DNA of 64,000 bases from Escherichia coli (GCA_021307345.1 CP089930.1:1736001-1800000), one strand, 5' to 3'; positions 8,712 to 23,919 are shown, counted from the first letter of the stretch. The notes: generated from the sequence alone by a model not told the origin. Program-made: numbers and translations.

Positions 8712-9344
8712 TTGACTAATTTGAATTATCAACAGACGCATTTTGTGATGAGTGCGCCTGATATTCGCCACTTACCTTCCGATACCGGAATCGAAGTGGC
8801 TTTTGCAGGCCGTTCCAACGCAGGTAAATCCAGCGCGCTGAACACGCTGACTAACCAGAAAAGCCTGGCTCGTACCTCGAAAACACCAGGGCGCACCCAG
8901 CTTATCAACCTGTTTGAAGTGGCTGATGGCAAGCGTCTGGTTGACTTGCCTGGCTACGGTTATGCGGAAGTCCCGGAAGAGATGAAGCGCAAATGGCAGC
9001 GCGCGCTCGGCGAATACCTCGAAAAACGTCAGAGCCTGCAAGGTCTGGTGGTGCTGATGGATATTCGCCATCCGCTGAAAGATCTCGATCAGCAGATGAT
9101 TGAGTGGGCGGTGGACAGCAATATCGCCGTGTTGGTGCTACTGACCAAAGCGGACAAACTGGCGAGCGGTGCACGTAAAGCGCAATTGAATATGGTGCGT
9201 GAAGCGGTGCTGGCATTTAATGGTGATGTGCAGGTAGAGACCTTCTCTTCGCTGAAGAAACAAGGCGTGGATAAGCTGCGTCAGAAGCTGGATACCTGGT
9301 TTAGCGAAATGCAGCCCATCGAAGAGAATCAGGACGGCGAATAA
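8712..9344 (+). CDS. engB: Ribosome biogenesis GTPase EngB (YihA/YsxC)
   Basis: Essential small GTPase needed for 50S subunit assembly. The TTG start at 8712 gives (M)[13 protein letters not shown] and 210 aa, with GGAG about 10 bp upstream. The G1 motif GRSNAGKSS is at about 33-41, with G3 DLPGYGYA and G4 TKAD following. It is convergent with polA and spf, and divergent from csrC. Confidence 0.98.
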   Translation: MTNLNYQQTHFVMSAPDIRHLPSDTGIEVAFAGRSNAGKSSALNTLTNQKSLARTSKTPGRTQLINLFEVADGKRLVDLPGYGYAEVPEEMKRKWQRALGEYLEKRQSLQGLVVLMDIRHPLKDLDQQMIEWAVDSNIAVLVLLTKADKLASGARKAQLNMVREAVLAFNGDVQVETFSSLKKQGVDKLRQKLDTWFSEMQPIEENQDGE

Positions 9345-9359
9345 TTTTTCTTTCCCCGG

Positions 9360-9452
9360 TGCCGGATGTAGCTTAAATGCTTTGTCTGGCCAGGGACTTC
9401 AAAATATTGCGACTCACGCCGTAAGCCTGATAAGCGTTATGCGCCAGGCAAT
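9360..9452. repeat. REP-like elements after engB
   Basis: TGCCGGATGTAGCTTAAATG (from about 9359) and GCCTGATAAGCG...GCGCCAGGC (9425-9449) are degenerate REP (palindromic unit) copies in opposite orientation, forming a BIME-like pair between the convergent engB and spf ends. Confidence 0.6.
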
Positions 9453-9473
9453 TCAGATCTTTTCTCTCGCCCA

Positions 9474-9582
9474 ATAAAAAACGCCCCAGTCATTACTGAC
9501 TGGGGCGGCTAAAAATTCAGCCAAATCCGATTACGTGAAGTAAAAGGTCTGAAAGATAGAACATCTTACCTCTGTACCCTAC
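9474..9582 (-). ncRNA. spf: Spot 42 RNA
   Basis: The 109-nt Hfq-dependent sRNA represses secondary carbon and redox genes when cAMP-CRP is inactive. On the minus strand it starts GTAGGGTACAGAGGTAAGAT (5' end 9582). It contains the unstructured target-pairing segments and ends with the strong terminator GCCCCAGTCAGTAATGACTG and its U-run (down to about 9474). It lies directly downstream of polA on the same strand, as in K-12. The interval 9583-9729 holds its promoter region. Confidence 0.96.
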
Positions 9583-9729
9583 GCGAATAACTTTACTCTT
9601 TTTTGTTCAGTTCAGAAAGCATTTTTTGTAATTTTTTTTCAGTTGTTGCATAGGAATTTCTAATAGCCATCACAAAACGTGACAGCTTATGTTGCTTACT
9701 TACGAAAAAAGGGCTTATTCAGGCGAATC

Positions 9730-12516
9730 TTAGTGCGCCTGATCCCAGTTTTCACCGCTTCCGACTTCCACCAGCAACGGCACATCCAGACGGGTACAGT
9801 TTTCCATCAATTGATGGATTTTCTTTGATACCACATCGAGATCATCTTTATGAACTTCAAATACCAGTTCATCGTGTACCTGCATGATCATACGAACGCG
9901 CGGTTGCTCGGCCTGTAACCATGCATCGACGGCAATCATCGCCCGTTTGATGATGTCGGCTGCAGTTCCCTGCATCGGCGCGTTAATTGCTGCACGTTCA
10001 GCCGCAGCACGACGCGCACCGTTGCTGGACTTGATATCCGGCAAATAGAGACGGCGTCCGTCCAGCGTTTCAACGTAGCCCTGCTCTTTCGCCTGAGCAC
10101 GGGTGCGTTCCATATACTCCAGCACGCCAGGGTAGCGTTCGAAGTAAAGATCCATGTACTTCTGCGCTTCTTTACGTGGAATGTTCAATTGCCGCGCCAG
10201 ACCGAAAGCACTCATGCCATAAATCAGACCAAAGTTGATTGCTTTCGCGCTACGGCGTTGCTCGCTGGTGACGGTTTCCAGTGGCAAACCAAACACTTCT
10301 GCCGCCGTTGCCCGGTGGATATCTTTTCCTTCTGCAAATGCAGTCAGCAAGCCTTTGTCTCGCGAGAGATGCGCCATAATGCGCAATTCAATCTGCGAGT
10401 AGTCCGCTGAGACAATCACATAATCCTCTGGCGCAATAAACGCCTGGCGGATACGACGACCTTCTTCGTTACGCACCGGAATGTTTTGCAGGTTAGGATC
10501 GGTTGACGATAAACGTCCCGTTGCGGTTACTGCCTGGTGATAAGAGGTATGCACACGCCCGGTTTTCGGGTTGATCATCAACGGTAGCTTGTCGGTATAA
10601 GTTGATTTCAGCTTCGCCAGACCACGATACTCCAGAATCACTTTTGGCAACGGATAGTCCAGCGCCAGTTCTTCCAGTACCTCTTCCGACGTTGACGGCG
10701 CACCACCCGGCGTTTTTTTCAGCGGCTTAATACCTTGTTTTTCAAAAAGAATAGTTTGCAATTGCTTGGTGGACGAAAGGTTAAATTCCTCACCTGCAAT
10801 TTCATGCGCTTTCTTTTCCAGCTCCGCCAGACGCAGAGTGAGCTCTTCAGAATGATTGTGCAGCACTTTCGGGTCGATCTTCACACCGTTGCGTTCGATG
10901 CGTGAAAGCACCGGCACCAGCGGCATTTCGATGTTTTCGAAGACGTTCAACGGCCCTTTGTGTTTCTGCAGATCCGGCCACATTTTCAGATGCAATTGTA
11001 AGGTGACGTCTGCATCTTCGGCGGCGTAGCGACCGGCCTCTTCCAGGGCAATCTGGTTAAAGGTCAGTTGATTTTTGCCTTTACCGGCAATCTCTTCAAA
11101 AGTGATAGTTTTGTGCTTCAACCAACGTTCCGCGAGGCTGTCCATATCGTGACGCCCGGCAACGCTATTGAGAATGTAGGACTCCAGCATGGTATCAAAC
11201 GCAATCCCACGCAGTTCAATGCCGTAGTTCGCCAGAATACCGCGATCGTATTTCAGGTTTTGCCCGACCTTCAGCGCCTTTTCATCTTCCAGTAGCGGTT
11301 TTAGCAACTCGAGTGCACGCTCGCGAGAGATTTGATCGGGCGCATCAAGGTAATCATGAGCAACCGGAATATATGCCGCTATGCCTGGCTCGATAGCAAA
11401 GGAAAGCCCCACCAGGTTGGCAGAGATGTTATCGAGGCTGTCAGTTTCGGTATCAAATGCAAATACCGGCGCTTTTTCCAGCTTCGTAATCCATTCTTTC
11501 AGCGTATCTTCATCAAGGATAGTGACGTAGTTATCGTAAGAAATCACCGTTGCCACCACTTCTGGCGTTTCGTCGACAACAAGCGTTTCCTGCGGCTTCG
11601 CGGCAGGTTTAGACCCTTTGGCCTGTAACCATTTGCCCGCCTCTACATCAGCAGTCCAGCGTTTGAACTCATACTTTTTGAACAGCCCCAACAACTCTTC
11701 AGCCGCCGGTTGCTGCACTTCCAGTTGTTCACAGGTCAGTTCCAGCTCAACATCGGTTTTAATCGTCGCCAGCTGGTAAGAGAGATAAGCCACTTCTTTG
11801 TTTTGCTCTAGCTTCGCCGCCATTGTTTTCGCGCCACGGAAGCTTAGGCCAGCAATTTTTTCCGGCTCGGCATACAGCGTATCCAGCCCGCCAAGCCCCT
11901 GCAGCAGTGCCTGCGCAGTTTTTTCACCCACGCCCGGTACGCCTGGGATGTTATCGGAGGAGTCGCCCATCAGAGCCAGGAAGTCAATGATCAGTTCTGG
12001 CGGTACGCCGTACTTATTCACCACCTCTTCCGGGCCGAGGATGGTGTTTGTCATAGTATTGATAAGCGTAATATTTGGCGTCACCAACTGCGCCATATCT
12101 TTGTCGCCAGTGCTGATCAGCACCGGACGCCCGGCTTTTTCGGCTTCGCGCGCCAGAGTGCCGATAACGTCGTCCGCTTCTACGCCAGAAACCGCCAACA
12201 GCGGCAGTCCCATCGCTTTAACCATCGCGTGCAGAGGTTCTATTTGTGCTCGCAAATCGTCCGGCATTGGCGGGCGATGTGATTTGTAATGTTCAAACAG
12301 TTCATCACGAAAGGTTTTTCCCTTGGCGTCAAAGACCACCGCTGCATGTGTCGGTTTATATTGCATAATTAGACTACGCAGCATGTTGAGGACACCGTAC
12401 ATCGCACCGGTCGGCTCGCCTGCGCTGTTGGTCAGCGGCGGAAACGCGTGATATGCGCGATAAAGATAAGATGAACCATCTACAAGGATAAGTGGATTTT
12501 GGGGGATCTGAACCAT
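9730..12516 (-). CDS. polA: DNA polymerase I
   Basis: Three-activity repair and Okazaki-fragment polymerase, 928 aa. The N-terminal 5' nuclease domain (about 1-320) opens [20 protein letters not shown] and has acidic metal-site motifs such as [12 protein letters not shown] and [12 protein letters not shown]. The 3'-5' exonuclease domain (about 325-515) shows [10 protein letters not shown]. The polymerase domain has motif [13 protein letters not shown], the O-helix [15 protein letters not shown] and motif [10 protein letters not shown]. All key residues are present. It is transcribed towards spf, and its upstream region contains DnaA-box matches. Confidence 0.99.
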   Translation of the reverse strand: MVQIPQNPLILVDGSSYLYRAYHAFPPLTNSAGEPTGAMYGVLNMLRSLIMQYKPTHAAVVFDAKGKTFRDELFEHYKSHRPPMPDDLRAQIEPLHAMVKAMGLPLLAVSGVEADDVIGTLAREAEKAGRPVLISTGDKDMAQLVTPNITLINTMTNTILGPEEVVNKYGVPPELIIDFLALMGDSSDNIPGVPGVGEKTAQALLQGLGGLDTLYAEPEKIAGLSFRGAKTMAAKLEQNKEVAYLSYQLATIKTDVELELTCEQLEVQQPAAEELLGLFKKYEFKRWTADVEAGKWLQAKGSKPAAKPQETLVVDETPEVVATVISYDNYVTILDEDTLKEWITKLEKAPVFAFDTETDSLDNISANLVGLSFAIEPGIAAYIPVAHDYLDAPDQISRERALELLKPLLEDEKALKVGQNLKYDRGILANYGIELRGIAFDTMLESYILNSVAGRHDMDSLAERWLKHKTITFEEIAGKGKNQLTFNQIALEEAGRYAAEDADVTLQLHLKMWPDLQKHKGPLNVFENIEMPLVPVLSRIERNGVKIDPKVLHNHSEELTLRLAELEKKAHEIAGEEFNLSSTKQLQTILFEKQGIKPLKKTPGGAPSTSEEVLEELALDYPLPKVILEYRGLAKLKSTYTDKLPLMINPKTGRVHTSYHQAVTATGRLSSTDPNLQNIPVRNEEGRRIRQAFIAPEDYVIVSADYSQIELRIMAHLSRDKGLLTAFAEGKDIHRATAAEVFGLPLETVTSEQRRSAKAINFGLIYGMSAFGLARQLNIPRKEAQKYMDLYFERYPGVLEYMERTRAQAKEQGYVETLDGRRLYLPDIKSSNGARRAAAERAAINAPMQGTAADIIKRAMIAVDAWLQAEQPRVRMIMQVHDELVFEVHKDDLDVVSKKIHQLMENCTRLDVPLLVEVGSGENWDQAH

Positions 12517-12879
12517 AATGTCCGTGCCTGTTTATCAGATTATGGGTAAAGGATGCCACAGACAGGATGAAAACATGAGTTTTTCACCGCTTTTCGTGAA
12601 AATCTTTTGTAGATCTTCTGGATCGCTCGCAAATCGTCATGTGGATAACTTTGTGCATAAATTATTTACATCGCTTTTAATTTATTATCATGCTTTTTAC
12701 AGCATGATGTTTATCTTTGTTTTTCATGCAGTTAAAAATAAAGCCATCCCTAATAATTGAGATAATAGGATTTCTTCTAATGTGGATAGATATAAATTAT
12801 TTTTCTACTTCAGGATCATCCGTTATTTGGGGCGTTTTCTGCTAAAATCTGCGCCTTGCGCTTCTTTCGCGCACTGTCT
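12517..12879. promoter_or_regulatory. polA-yihG divergent intergenic region with DnaA-box matches
   Basis: 363 bp without a gene. TGTGGATAA at 12640-12648 is the exact complement of the DnaA box TTATCCACA. TGTGCATAA at 12652-12660 and TGTGGATAG at 12781-12789 each differ from it by one base. All three have the same orientation. The DNA is AT-rich and must contain the polA and yihG promoters, which I cannot place exactly. Confidence 0.55.
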
Positions 12880-13812
12880 ATGGCTAACTTTTTGAATAAA
12901 TTAATTATGACGAGAATACTCGCTACGATAACCCTTTTGCTGAGTATCGTATTGACCATTTTGGTTACCATTTTTTGTTCCGTCCCGATCATCATTGCCG
13001 GGATCGTAAAACTATTGTTACCTGTGCCAATGATATGGCGAAAAGTTTCACGTTTTTGTGATTTTATGATGTATTGCTGGTGCGAAGGACTGGCGCTATT
13101 ACTGCACCTTAATCCACATTTGCGATGGGAAGTTCACGGGCTGGAAGGGTTAAGTAAAAAGAACTGGTATCTGCTTATTTGTAATCACCGTAGCTGGGCA
13201 GATATTGTCGTACTGTGCGTGCTGTTTCGTAAGCACATTCCGATGAATAAATATTTCCTCAAACAGCAACTGGCCTGGGTGCCTTTTCTTGGCCTGGCAT
13301 GTTGGGCGCTGGATATGCCGTTTATGAAGCGTTATTCCCGCGCTTATTTGTTACGTCATCCGGAGCGACGCGGTAAAGATGTAGAAACTACTCGTCGTTC
13401 CTGCGAAAAATTTCGCCTGCATCCTACCACTATTGTAAATTTTGTTGAGGGTTCCCGCTTCACTGAAGAGAAACACCAGCAAACCCACTCAACATTTCAA
13501 AATCTTCTGCCACCAAAAGCTGCCGGTATTGCGATGGCGCTGAATGTATTAGGTAAACAATTCGATAAATTGCTCAACGTTACGCTGTGTTATCCGGATA
13601 ATCACCGTCAACCATTCTTCGATATGTTAAGTGGTAAACTGACCAGGATTGTCGTGCATGTGGATTTACAGCCTATTGCTGAAGAATTGCATGGCGACTA
13701 TATCAGTGACAAAAGCTTTAAACGCCATTTTCAGCAATGGCTGAACTCACTGTGGCATGAAAAAGACAGGCTTCTGACGTCATTGATGTCATCGCAGCGC
13801 CAGGATAAGTAG
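12880..13812 (+). CDS. yihG: Membrane 1-acylglycerol-3-phosphate acyltransferase-like protein YihG
   Basis: Member of the PlsC acyltransferase family, inner membrane, transferring acyl groups to lysophosphatidate. The ATG at 12880 gives [14 protein letters not shown] and 310 aa, the K-12 length. A strong hydrophobic segment at about 13-45 anchors the protein. The catalytic motif NHRSWAD (NHx4D) is at about 98-104 and the glycerol-phosphate binding EGSR motif follows (FVEGSRF). It is convergent with yihF through a shared terminator. Confidence 0.95.
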   Translation: MANFLNKLIMTRILATITLLLSIVLTILVTIFCSVPIIIAGIVKLLLPVPMIWRKVSRFCDFMMYCWCEGLALLLHLNPHLRWEVHGLEGLSKKNWYLLICNHRSWADIVVLCVLFRKHIPMNKYFLKQQLAWVPFLGLACWALDMPFMKRYSRAYLLRHPERRGKDVETTRRSCEKFRLHPTTIVNFVEGSRFTEEKHQQTHSTFQNLLPPKAAGIAMALNVLGKQFDKLLNVTLCYPDNHRQPFFDMLSGKLTRIVVHVDLQPIAEELHGDYISDKSFKRHFQQWLNSLWHEKDRLLTSLMSSQRQDK

Positions 13813-13817
13813 TTTTT

Positions 13818-13843
13818 CTCGCCTCTGAATTAGCAGAGGCGAG
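13818..13843. terminator. Bidirectional terminator between yihG and yihF
   Basis: CTCGCCTCTG (13818-13827) pairs perfectly with CAGAGGCGAG (13834-13843) over a six-base loop. A T-run precedes the stem on the plus strand, which serves minus-strand structure poorly, but the position between two convergent stops fits shared termination. Confidence 0.7.
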
Positions 13844-13851
13844 ATATTATA

Positions 13852-15282
13852 TTAATGTGCAAAACGTCCGGCACGAGACATAAATTCTTCTTCGCTCATC
13901 TCCTGCCCGTTAAAAACAACTTTACCCGGTGTATAACGCAACTGCAGCGAGGCGGTATTGTTGTCAATCGTGATTAACTGAAACATCTGACCTAATGTCA
14001 TCATCCCGCTGATTTGTTTATCAGCCTGCTTTTGCGCTTTTTCCGCATCCATTCCTTCAGATAAATTAAGCTGTTTTGCGGTTTCTGTGACGACATTAAG
14101 CGGTAACGTCACATCAAAATTGAACGATTTAATATTTTTGTTTGTGGATGATGAAGATTTGGCTGGATCATCAATACTCAGATCCAGATTGGCGTTTAGT
14201 TCTCCGAGAGTATTTCTCCAGCTAACCGGCAATTTAATAACTGGCTCACTTTTTTGTAATAACGGTAAATACTCTTTGAACAATGCAGCATTCACTTCTT
14301 GCAGAGCTGCTTTATCGTTTGCTAGCTCAGGGTGTGCAGTAAGCTGCTTTTGCATCGCAATGTTATACAGGATGATAAATTGGCGCACCGCTGAGGGATC
14401 AATAGATTCAGCAATCAATGACCACTCACCACTACCGAGTTGCTGATTCCCTTTTGTTAACTTATCAAGTTCGTAGGTCAGATTGACATTGATATAATCT
14501 TTGTCTTTTACGCGATCCAGCCTGGTTTTTGCAACGAAAGCATCGATTTGGGCAACGTCTTCTCCGCGATTGATAATGTTAATCTGATTAAATTTCGACT
14601 CGCTTTCACCCACCGGAAATTTCTTTTCTTCTAATCGCGTCAGAGAATTAATGGTAAAACTCTTCGCCGTTACTTTGCTTATTGGCGATAATTTCAGGAC
14701 AATATCTTCGACCTTGCCTTCAATATCCAGATTAGACAATGAACTATCATCACCATTAAAAGTAAACTGGCCTTCACCAAAGGAAAACTCTCCATACTCT
14801 GCAGGGGCAACATCTAATGTCGTGGAAAATGAGCCACCAAACGCGAATCGCAATGTCGCTTCAACGGGCGATTTATTTTTCGAGGCGATAAATAGCGGTT
14901 GTGTCAGTTCATTATTCACTAAGTTCACTTTTGCCGCTGCCAGTGCGGGGATGACATTACCACGCATTAACATTGTGATGGGTAACGGACCGTGCTCAAT
15001 ATCTACATCAAATGCAACTTTCTGGCCTGGTTTGATATTGAGATCGGGTGCACCGTTATCAAATATAATTTGCATCTGAAAATGGGAATTAAAAAAACCT
15101 TTTTCAAAATTTTTATAACTTAATGTCATCGCGTAGGCATGTTCACCTTTCTTTTTAGCATCGTTAAAATCTTTAATAAACTTTTCGACACCTGGCTGAA
15201 TTTGCGTACCTGTGTACCATGTGCCACCACCCCAGATAACGGCTAACGCAACAATGACACCTGTAGCTGACTTACGTATCAT
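13852..15282 (-). CDS. yihF: DUF945 family protein YihF
   Basis: Function unknown. The ATG at 15282 gives MIRKSATGVIVALAVIWGGG and 476 aa. The N-terminus is a basic patch followed by one membrane helix or uncleaved signal (about 6-22), so most of the chain is probably periplasmic. The rest is beta-rich with long stretches typical of DUF945, and related YdgA-type proteins share the layout. Compared with the K-12 protein I recall roughly twenty scattered substitutions, more than in the neighbouring genes. It stands alone between yihG and dsbA, upstream of a terminator. Confidence 0.92.
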   Translation of the reverse strand: MIRKSATGVIVALAVIWGGGTWYTGTQIQPGVEKFIKDFNDAKKKGEHAYAMTLSYKNFEKGFFNSHFQMQIIFDNGAPDLNIKPGQKVAFDVDIEHGPLPITMLMRGNVIPALAAAKVNLVNNELTQPLFIASKNKSPVEATLRFAFGGSFSTTLDVAPAEYGEFSFGEGQFTFNGDDSSLSNLDIEGKVEDIVLKLSPISKVTAKSFTINSLTRLEEKKFPVGESESKFNQINIINRGEDVAQIDAFVAKTRLDRVKDKDYINVNLTYELDKLTKGNQQLGSGEWSLIAESIDPSAVRQFIILYNIAMQKQLTAHPELANDKAALQEVNAALFKEYLPLLQKSEPVIKLPVSWRNTLGELNANLDLSIDDPAKSSSSTNKNIKSFNFDVTLPLNVVTETAKQLNLSEGMDAEKAQKQADKQISGMMTLGQMFQLITIDNNTASLQLRYTPGKVVFNGQEMSEEEFMSRAGRFAH

Positions 15283-15396
15283 ATAAATATTCCCTGATAA
15301 AACAGCAAAACTTTGAATATCCACTTATGCTGAAATAATGTCCAGTAACAGGACGTATTATCAGAATGTATTTATATTTATTAAATAATAAAAAAA

Positions 15397-15416
15397 GCCC
15401 GTGAATATTCACGGGC
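15397..15416 (-). terminator. dsbA terminator
   Basis: GCCCGTGAATATTCACGGGC is a perfect palindrome, 20 bp beyond the dsbA stop. On the minus strand it is followed by a run of T (complement of 15391-15396). Confidence 0.88.
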
Positions 15417-15436
15417 CTTATGTAATTTACAATGAA

Positions 15437-16063
15437 TTATTTTTTCTCAGACAGATATTTCACAGTATCAGCATACTGCTGAACAAAAACATCCATATTG
15501 CTGGTATCCATACCCTGCGGATTCAGCTGATATTTACCGTTAACAAACATCGCCGGAACGCCACGCAATTGCATGTCGGCTGCGGCTTTTTCCTGCTGAG
15601 CGACCAGAGATTTCACCACGAAGCTGTTCCACGCTGCGTCGTACTCTTCACTTTTAATACCTGCGTTGATAAACACATCGCGGATATCAGATGCAGAACG
15701 AATGGTCTGGGTTTTCTGTACGCCTTCAAACAGCGGAACAGTGACTTTGTCTTCCACGCCCAGCGCCATTGCCACTGCCCATGCCTGAGTCAGTTCTTTG
15801 CCCAGATCCCCGCCCATGAAGTTAACGTGGTATTTAGTCATCTTCACGCCTTCCGGCAGTTTTTTCTTCACGTTATCAGAAATATGCAGAACTTCTTCAA
15901 ACTGATAGCAGTGCGGACAGAAGAAAGAGAAAAACTCCAGCACTTGCGGCGCGCCAGCAACCGGTTTTTCCAGGGTGGTGTACTGCTTACCATCTTCATA
16001 CTGCGCCGCCGATGCGCTAAACGCTAAAACTAAACCAGCCAGCGCCAGCCAAATCTTTTTCAT
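15437..16063 (-). CDS. dsbA: Periplasmic thiol:disulphide interchange protein DsbA
   Basis: Introduces disulphide bonds into exported proteins and is re-oxidised by DsbB. The 208-aa precursor has a 19-residue signal peptide ([19 protein letters not shown], then AQYEDG). The thioredoxin-type active site CPHC follows in FFCPHCYQF (mature Cys30 and Cys33). The cis-proline loop GVPAMFVNG is present. It lies 16 bp downstream of srkA on the same strand, so it can be expressed both from the srkA operon promoter (Cpx-regulated in E. coli) and from its own promoter inside srkA. Confidence 0.99.
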   Translation of the reverse strand: MKKIWLALAGLVLAFSASAAQYEDGKQYTTLEKPVAGAPQVLEFFSFFCPHCYQFEEVLHISDNVKKKLPEGVKMTKYHVNFMGGDLGKELTQAWAVAMALGVEDKVTVPLFEGVQKTQTIRSASDIRDVFINAGIKSEEYDAAWNSFVVKSLVAQQEKAAADMQLRGVPAMFVNGKYQLNPQGMDTSNMDVFVQQYADTVKYLSEKK

Positions 16064-16079
16064 GATCTACTCTCTCCGA

Positions 16080-17066
16080 TTAATACATAGGTGTTAATTG
16101 CAAAGGGGGTTCTTGTAGAACTTTTGCCTGTTCTATAAAAGTCGCCGTCTGTCGCAGCCAGTAATCTTCCCCGGTTAACCACGGGAAATTTTTCGGGAAC
16201 GCGGGATCAGCCCAACGCCGCATTAGCCAGGCAAGATAATAAACCAAACGCATGGCGCGTAAAGGTTCAATCAGTCCGATTTCAGCGGTATCGAACTCGC
16301 TAAACTCTTCATAAGCTTCAATAATAGTTTCCAGTTGCATCCGCTGCTCGGCTTTATCACCATTCAGCAACATCCACAAATCCTGAATAGCCGGACCATT
16401 ACGTGCATCATCCAGATCGACAAACATCGGACCATCGCGCCAGAGAATGTTCCCGGCATGGCAGTCACCATGTAGCCGCAGAACGGTGAAATCTTCCCGC
16501 CAGTGTGCTGTAACAGCGGCGATCAGCTCGTCCGTCGCTTTCAGAAATGCCGCTTTCAACCCGGAAGGGATCAGTGTAGCGTCCTCAAACAGCTTGCGTG
16601 GCTCAATAAGATACTCATTCAGGCCGATAGTCGGGCGATGGATAAAAAGCTGTTTGCGCCCCGTCTGGTGCATACGCCCCAGATAACGGCCAACCGCTTC
16701 CATCTGATCGATATTATCAGCTTCGAACTGGCGACCACCGACGCTTGAGAAAACGGCGAAATAAAATCCCTGATGATTCAATAAAGTCTGACCATTAAAG
16801 ACCACTGGCGCTGCGACCGGCACTTCATCGTTTACCAGCTGCAACGCAAATTGATGTTCTTCGAGGATTTGATAGGCTGTCCAGCGTTCAGGACGATAAA
16901 ATTTAACGACAAAGCGTCGGCGATCTTCGTCCTGAAATTGATAGACACGGTTTTCATAGCTGTTAAGCGGGGTAAGCCCGGAATCCACCCGGATCCCTTG
17001 CTCAAACAGAGCGTCCATGATGGTATCCGGGTGTAGTGTCTGGAAAGTAAAAGCGTTGTTGTTCAT
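16080..17066 (-). CDS. srkA: Stress response kinase A (SrkA/RdoA/YihE)
   Basis: Ser/Thr protein kinase of the choline-kinase/APH fold that counters stress-induced cell death. The 328 aa open MNNNAFTFQTLHPDTIMDAL. The catalytic loop is LHGDCHAGNILW (about 198-209), with the metal-binding Asp in MFVDLDDARNGP. The nucleotide Lys is likely in FVVKFYRPERW. It precedes dsbA in one transcript with a 16-bp gap; the pair is a known Cpx envelope-stress target, though no CpxR box was verified here. Confidence 0.96.
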   Translation of the reverse strand: MNNNAFTFQTLHPDTIMDALFEQGIRVDSGLTPLNSYENRVYQFQDEDRRRFVVKFYRPERWTAYQILEEHQFALQLVNDEVPVAAPVVFNGQTLLNHQGFYFAVFSSVGGRQFEADNIDQMEAVGRYLGRMHQTGRKQLFIHRPTIGLNEYLIEPRKLFEDATLIPSGLKAAFLKATDELIAAVTAHWREDFTVLRLHGDCHAGNILWRDGPMFVDLDDARNGPAIQDLWMLLNGDKAEQRMQLETIIEAYEEFSEFDTAEIGLIEPLRAMRLVYYLAWLMRRWADPAFPKNFPWLTGEDYWLRQTATFIEQAKVLQEPPLQLTPMY

Positions 17067-17142
17067 CCCATCATCCGGAAAACATTACGAATGATGAAGG
17101 ATATCATTTCACGATGATTTTGGTCGCGCCGCTTACAAGCTT

Positions 17143-17412
17143 TTACTCTTTAATTACGCCGCGTGCGCGTAACAGCGCCGTTTTGAAGTCTTCTTCATAA
17201 TCTTTCTGCAAACCTGGGATCACCGCATCTTTCGCGGAATCACGCATTTTCAGGTGATAGATCAGAATGTCATCCGTCAAATCCGCCAGTTCGCCGTCAA
17301 AACCTGACTCTTTCGCCAGTTTCTGCAAAAATTGCAACAAGTTAAGGTCTGGCTCTTTTTGCCAGGCTGGCTGGAGGAGTTCAATAACTTCATTCAGACG
17401 TTTACATTTCAT
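17143..17412 (-). CDS. yihD: DUF1040 family protein YihD
   Basis: Small acidic cytoplasmic protein of 89 aa, function unknown. The ATG at 17412 gives [20 protein letters not shown]; ten extra codons upstream are in frame but lack a ribosome-binding site, whereas AGGAGCATCACT precedes this ATG. The sequence is helix-rich ([15 protein letters not shown]) with no membrane segment. It is divergent from mobA and lies upstream of srkA with a 76-bp gap. Confidence 0.93.
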
Positions 17413-17481
17413 AGTGATGCTCCTTACTCTTGAGACAGACACGTTAGCAGGGTCAATCCCACAATAAAAGAGGCGATATCG

Positions 17482-18066
17482 GTGAATCTGATGACGATGA
17501 TAACAGGCGTTGTGCTGGCGGGCGGTAAAGCCAGACGAATGGGCGGCGTAGATAAAGGATTGCTTGAATTAAACGGCAAACCGCTGTGGCAACATGTCGC
17601 TGACGCGCTTATGACGCAGCTGCCTCACGTCGTGGTTAATGCCAATCGCCATCAGGAAATCTATCAGGCAAGCGGCCTGAAAGTGATAGCGGATTCTCTG
17701 GCGAACCATCCTGGGCCACTGGCGGGAATGCTTTCAGTAATACAGCAGGAAGCAGGTGAGTGGTTTCTGTTTTGTCCGTGCGATACACCCTATATTCCCC
17801 AGGATTTAGTCTCCCGGCTTAATCATCAGCGCAAAGATGCGCCTGTCGTGTGGGTTCATGATGGCGAACGCGATCACCCGACTATAGCCCTGGTAAATCG
17901 CACTATTGAGCCATTATTGCAGGAATACCTGCAGTCCGGAGAGCGCCGGGTGATGGCTTTTATGAATCTTGCTGGCGGTCACGCGGTTGATTTCAGCGAT
18001 CGCAAAGAGGCATTTATAAACGTGAATACGCCAGAGGAACTTGCCCGATGGCAGGAAAGACAATGA
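17482..18066 (+). CDS. mobA: Molybdenum cofactor guanylyltransferase MobA
   Basis: Attaches GMP from GTP to Mo-molybdopterin, forming the bis-MGD cofactor of DMSO reductase-family enzymes. The GTG at 17482 gives (M)[14 protein letters not shown] and 194 aa. The nucleotide-binding motif [16 protein letters not shown] lies near the N-terminus, with the metal-binding CPCDTPYIP at about 98-106. It overlaps mobB by 4 bp (ATGA), so the two are translationally coupled. Several residues differ from K-12 MobA as recalled. Confidence 0.97.
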
Positions 18067-18575
18067 TACCGTTACTCGCCTTTGCCGCGTGGAGTGGCAC
18101 CGGAAAAACTACGCTGCTAAAAAAACTGATCCCGGCATTATGCGCCAGAGGGATCCGTCCAGGGCTGATTAAACATACGCATCATGATATGGATGTTGAT
18201 AAGCCAGGCAAAGATAGCTATGAGCTGCGCAAGGCTGGCGCGGCGCAAACCATCGTTGCCAGCCAGCAACGATGGGCTTTGATGACGGAAACGCCAGACG
18301 AAGAAGAACTGGATCTGCATTTCCTCGCAAGTCGAATGGATACCTCAAAGCTAGATTTGATTCTGGTCGAAGGGTTTAAGCATGAAGAGATCGCGAAGAT
18401 TGTGCTGTTTCGTGATGGAGCCGGACATCGACCGGAAGAGTTGGTGATAGACAGGCATGTCATTGCTGTGGCCAGCGATGTACCGCTTAATGTTGATGTT
18501 GCGTTACTGGATATTAATGATGTTGAGGGGCTGGCTGATTTTGTGGTGAAGTGGATGCAAAAGCAGAAGGGATAA
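18063..18575 (+). CDS. mobB: Molybdopterin-guanine dinucleotide biosynthesis protein MobB
   Basis: GTP-binding protein that assists MobA but is not essential for MGD synthesis. The ATG at 18063 overlaps the mobA stop as ATGA and gives [20 protein letters not shown] (170 aa). A start 15 bp upstream would add MAGKT and is also possible. The P-loop is GTGKTTL at about 13-19, followed by the family motif [16 protein letters not shown]. It is the last gene before the rRNA operon terminator, facing it convergently. Confidence 0.96.
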   Translation: MIPLLAFAAWSGTGKTTLLKKLIPALCARGIRPGLIKHTHHDMDVDKPGKDSYELRKAGAAQTIVASQQRWALMTETPDEEELDLHFLASRMDTSKLDLILVEGFKHEEIAKIVLFRDGAGHRPEELVIDRHVIAVASDVPLNVDVALLDINDVEGLADFVVKWMQKQKG

Positions 18576-18582
18576 TACAAGG

Positions 18583-18614
18583 CTGGATAAGACGCGCCAG
18601 CGTCGCATCCGGCA
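18583..18614. repeat. REP element after mobB
   Basis: CTGGATAAGACGCG and GCGTCGCATCCGGCA form the usual REP palindrome between mobB and the convergent rRNA operon. Confidence 0.75.
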
Positions 18615-18628
18615 TTTTTTGCACCAGC

Positions 18629-18660
18629 GCAAAAAGGCCATCCTTGCGGATGGCCTTCTG
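18629..18660 (-). terminator. rRNA operon terminator
   Basis: On the minus strand AGAAGGCCATCC-GCAA-GGATGGCCTTTTT forms a strong stem of 10 bp with a U-tract, 10 bp after the 5S gene. It is the classic rrn T1-type terminator. Confidence 0.93.
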
Positions 18661-18669
18661 CTTTATCTG

Positions 18670-18789
18670 ATGCCTGGCAGTTCCCTACTCTCGCATGGGG
18701 AGACCCCACACTACCATCGGCGCTACGGCGTTTCACTTCTGAGTTCGGCATGGGGTCAGGTGGGACCACCGCGCTACGGCCGCCAGGCA
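18670..18789 (-). rRNA. rrfA: 5S ribosomal RNA
   Basis: Exactly 120 nt on the minus strand, from TGCCTGGCGGCC (5' end 18789) to TGCCAGGCAT (18670). The ends pair as the 5S terminal helix. It is the distal gene of the operon, 97 bp after 23S. No extra distal tRNA is present. Confidence 0.98.
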
Positions 18790-18886
18790 AATTCTGTTTT
18801 ATCAACACGTCGTTCTTCAACATGTCGATTTAATCTGTATCAGGCTGAAAATCTTCTCTCATCCGCCAAAACAGCTTCGGCGTTGT

Positions 18887-21789
<2,903 letters not shown>

Positions 21790-21970
21790 TCACAACCCGA
21801 AGATGTTTCGTAAAACACCATCGTGTTGCGAAAATTTGAGAGACTCACGAACAACTTTCGTTGTTCAGTGTTTCAATTTTCAGCTTGATCCAGATTTTTA
21901 AAGAGCAAAACTTCGCAGTGAACCCTTGCAGGTACACTCTGAAGTATTTTTTATTTAATCACTACAGAGA

Positions 21971-22046
21971 TGGTGGAGCTATGCGGGATCGAACCGCAGA
22001 CCTCCTGCGTGCAAAGCAGGCGCTCTCCCAGCTGAGCTATAGCCCC
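21971..22046 (-). tRNA. alaT: tRNA-Ala (UGC)
   Basis: 76 nt on the minus strand, GGGGCTATAGCTCAGC to GCTCCACCA with an encoded CCA. The anticodon TGC lies in CTTTGCACG. It lies in the 16S-23S spacer, as in the rrnA, rrnD and rrnH type of operon. Confidence 0.98.
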
Positions 22047-22088
22047 ATAACATGTAGTTAAAACCTCTTCAAATTTGCGGTGCAAATT

Positions 22089-22165
<77 letters not shown>

Positions 22166-22233
22166 GTAGAGGTTTTACTGCTCATTTTCATCAAACAATC
22201 TGTGTGAGCACTTCAAAGAACGCTTCTTTAAGG

Positions 22234-23775
<1,542 letters not shown>

Positions 23776-23907
23776 AAAAGTTTGATGCTCAAAGAATTAA
23801 ACTTCGTAATGAATTACGTGTTCACTCTTGAGACTTGGTATTCATTTATCGTCTTGCGACGTTAAGAATCCGTATCTTCGAGTGCCCACACAGATTGTCT
23901 GATAAAT

Positions 23908-23919
23908 TGTTAAAGAGCA
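23908..23919 (-). promoter_or_regulatory. rrn leader boxA antitermination site
   Basis: Minus-strand TGCTCTTTAACA is the rrn boxA to which NusB/NusE bind. It lies 133 bp upstream of the 16S 5' end in the leader. A second copy of TGCTCTTTAA occurs in the spacer before 23S (about 21897-21906), as usual. Confidence 0.9.
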
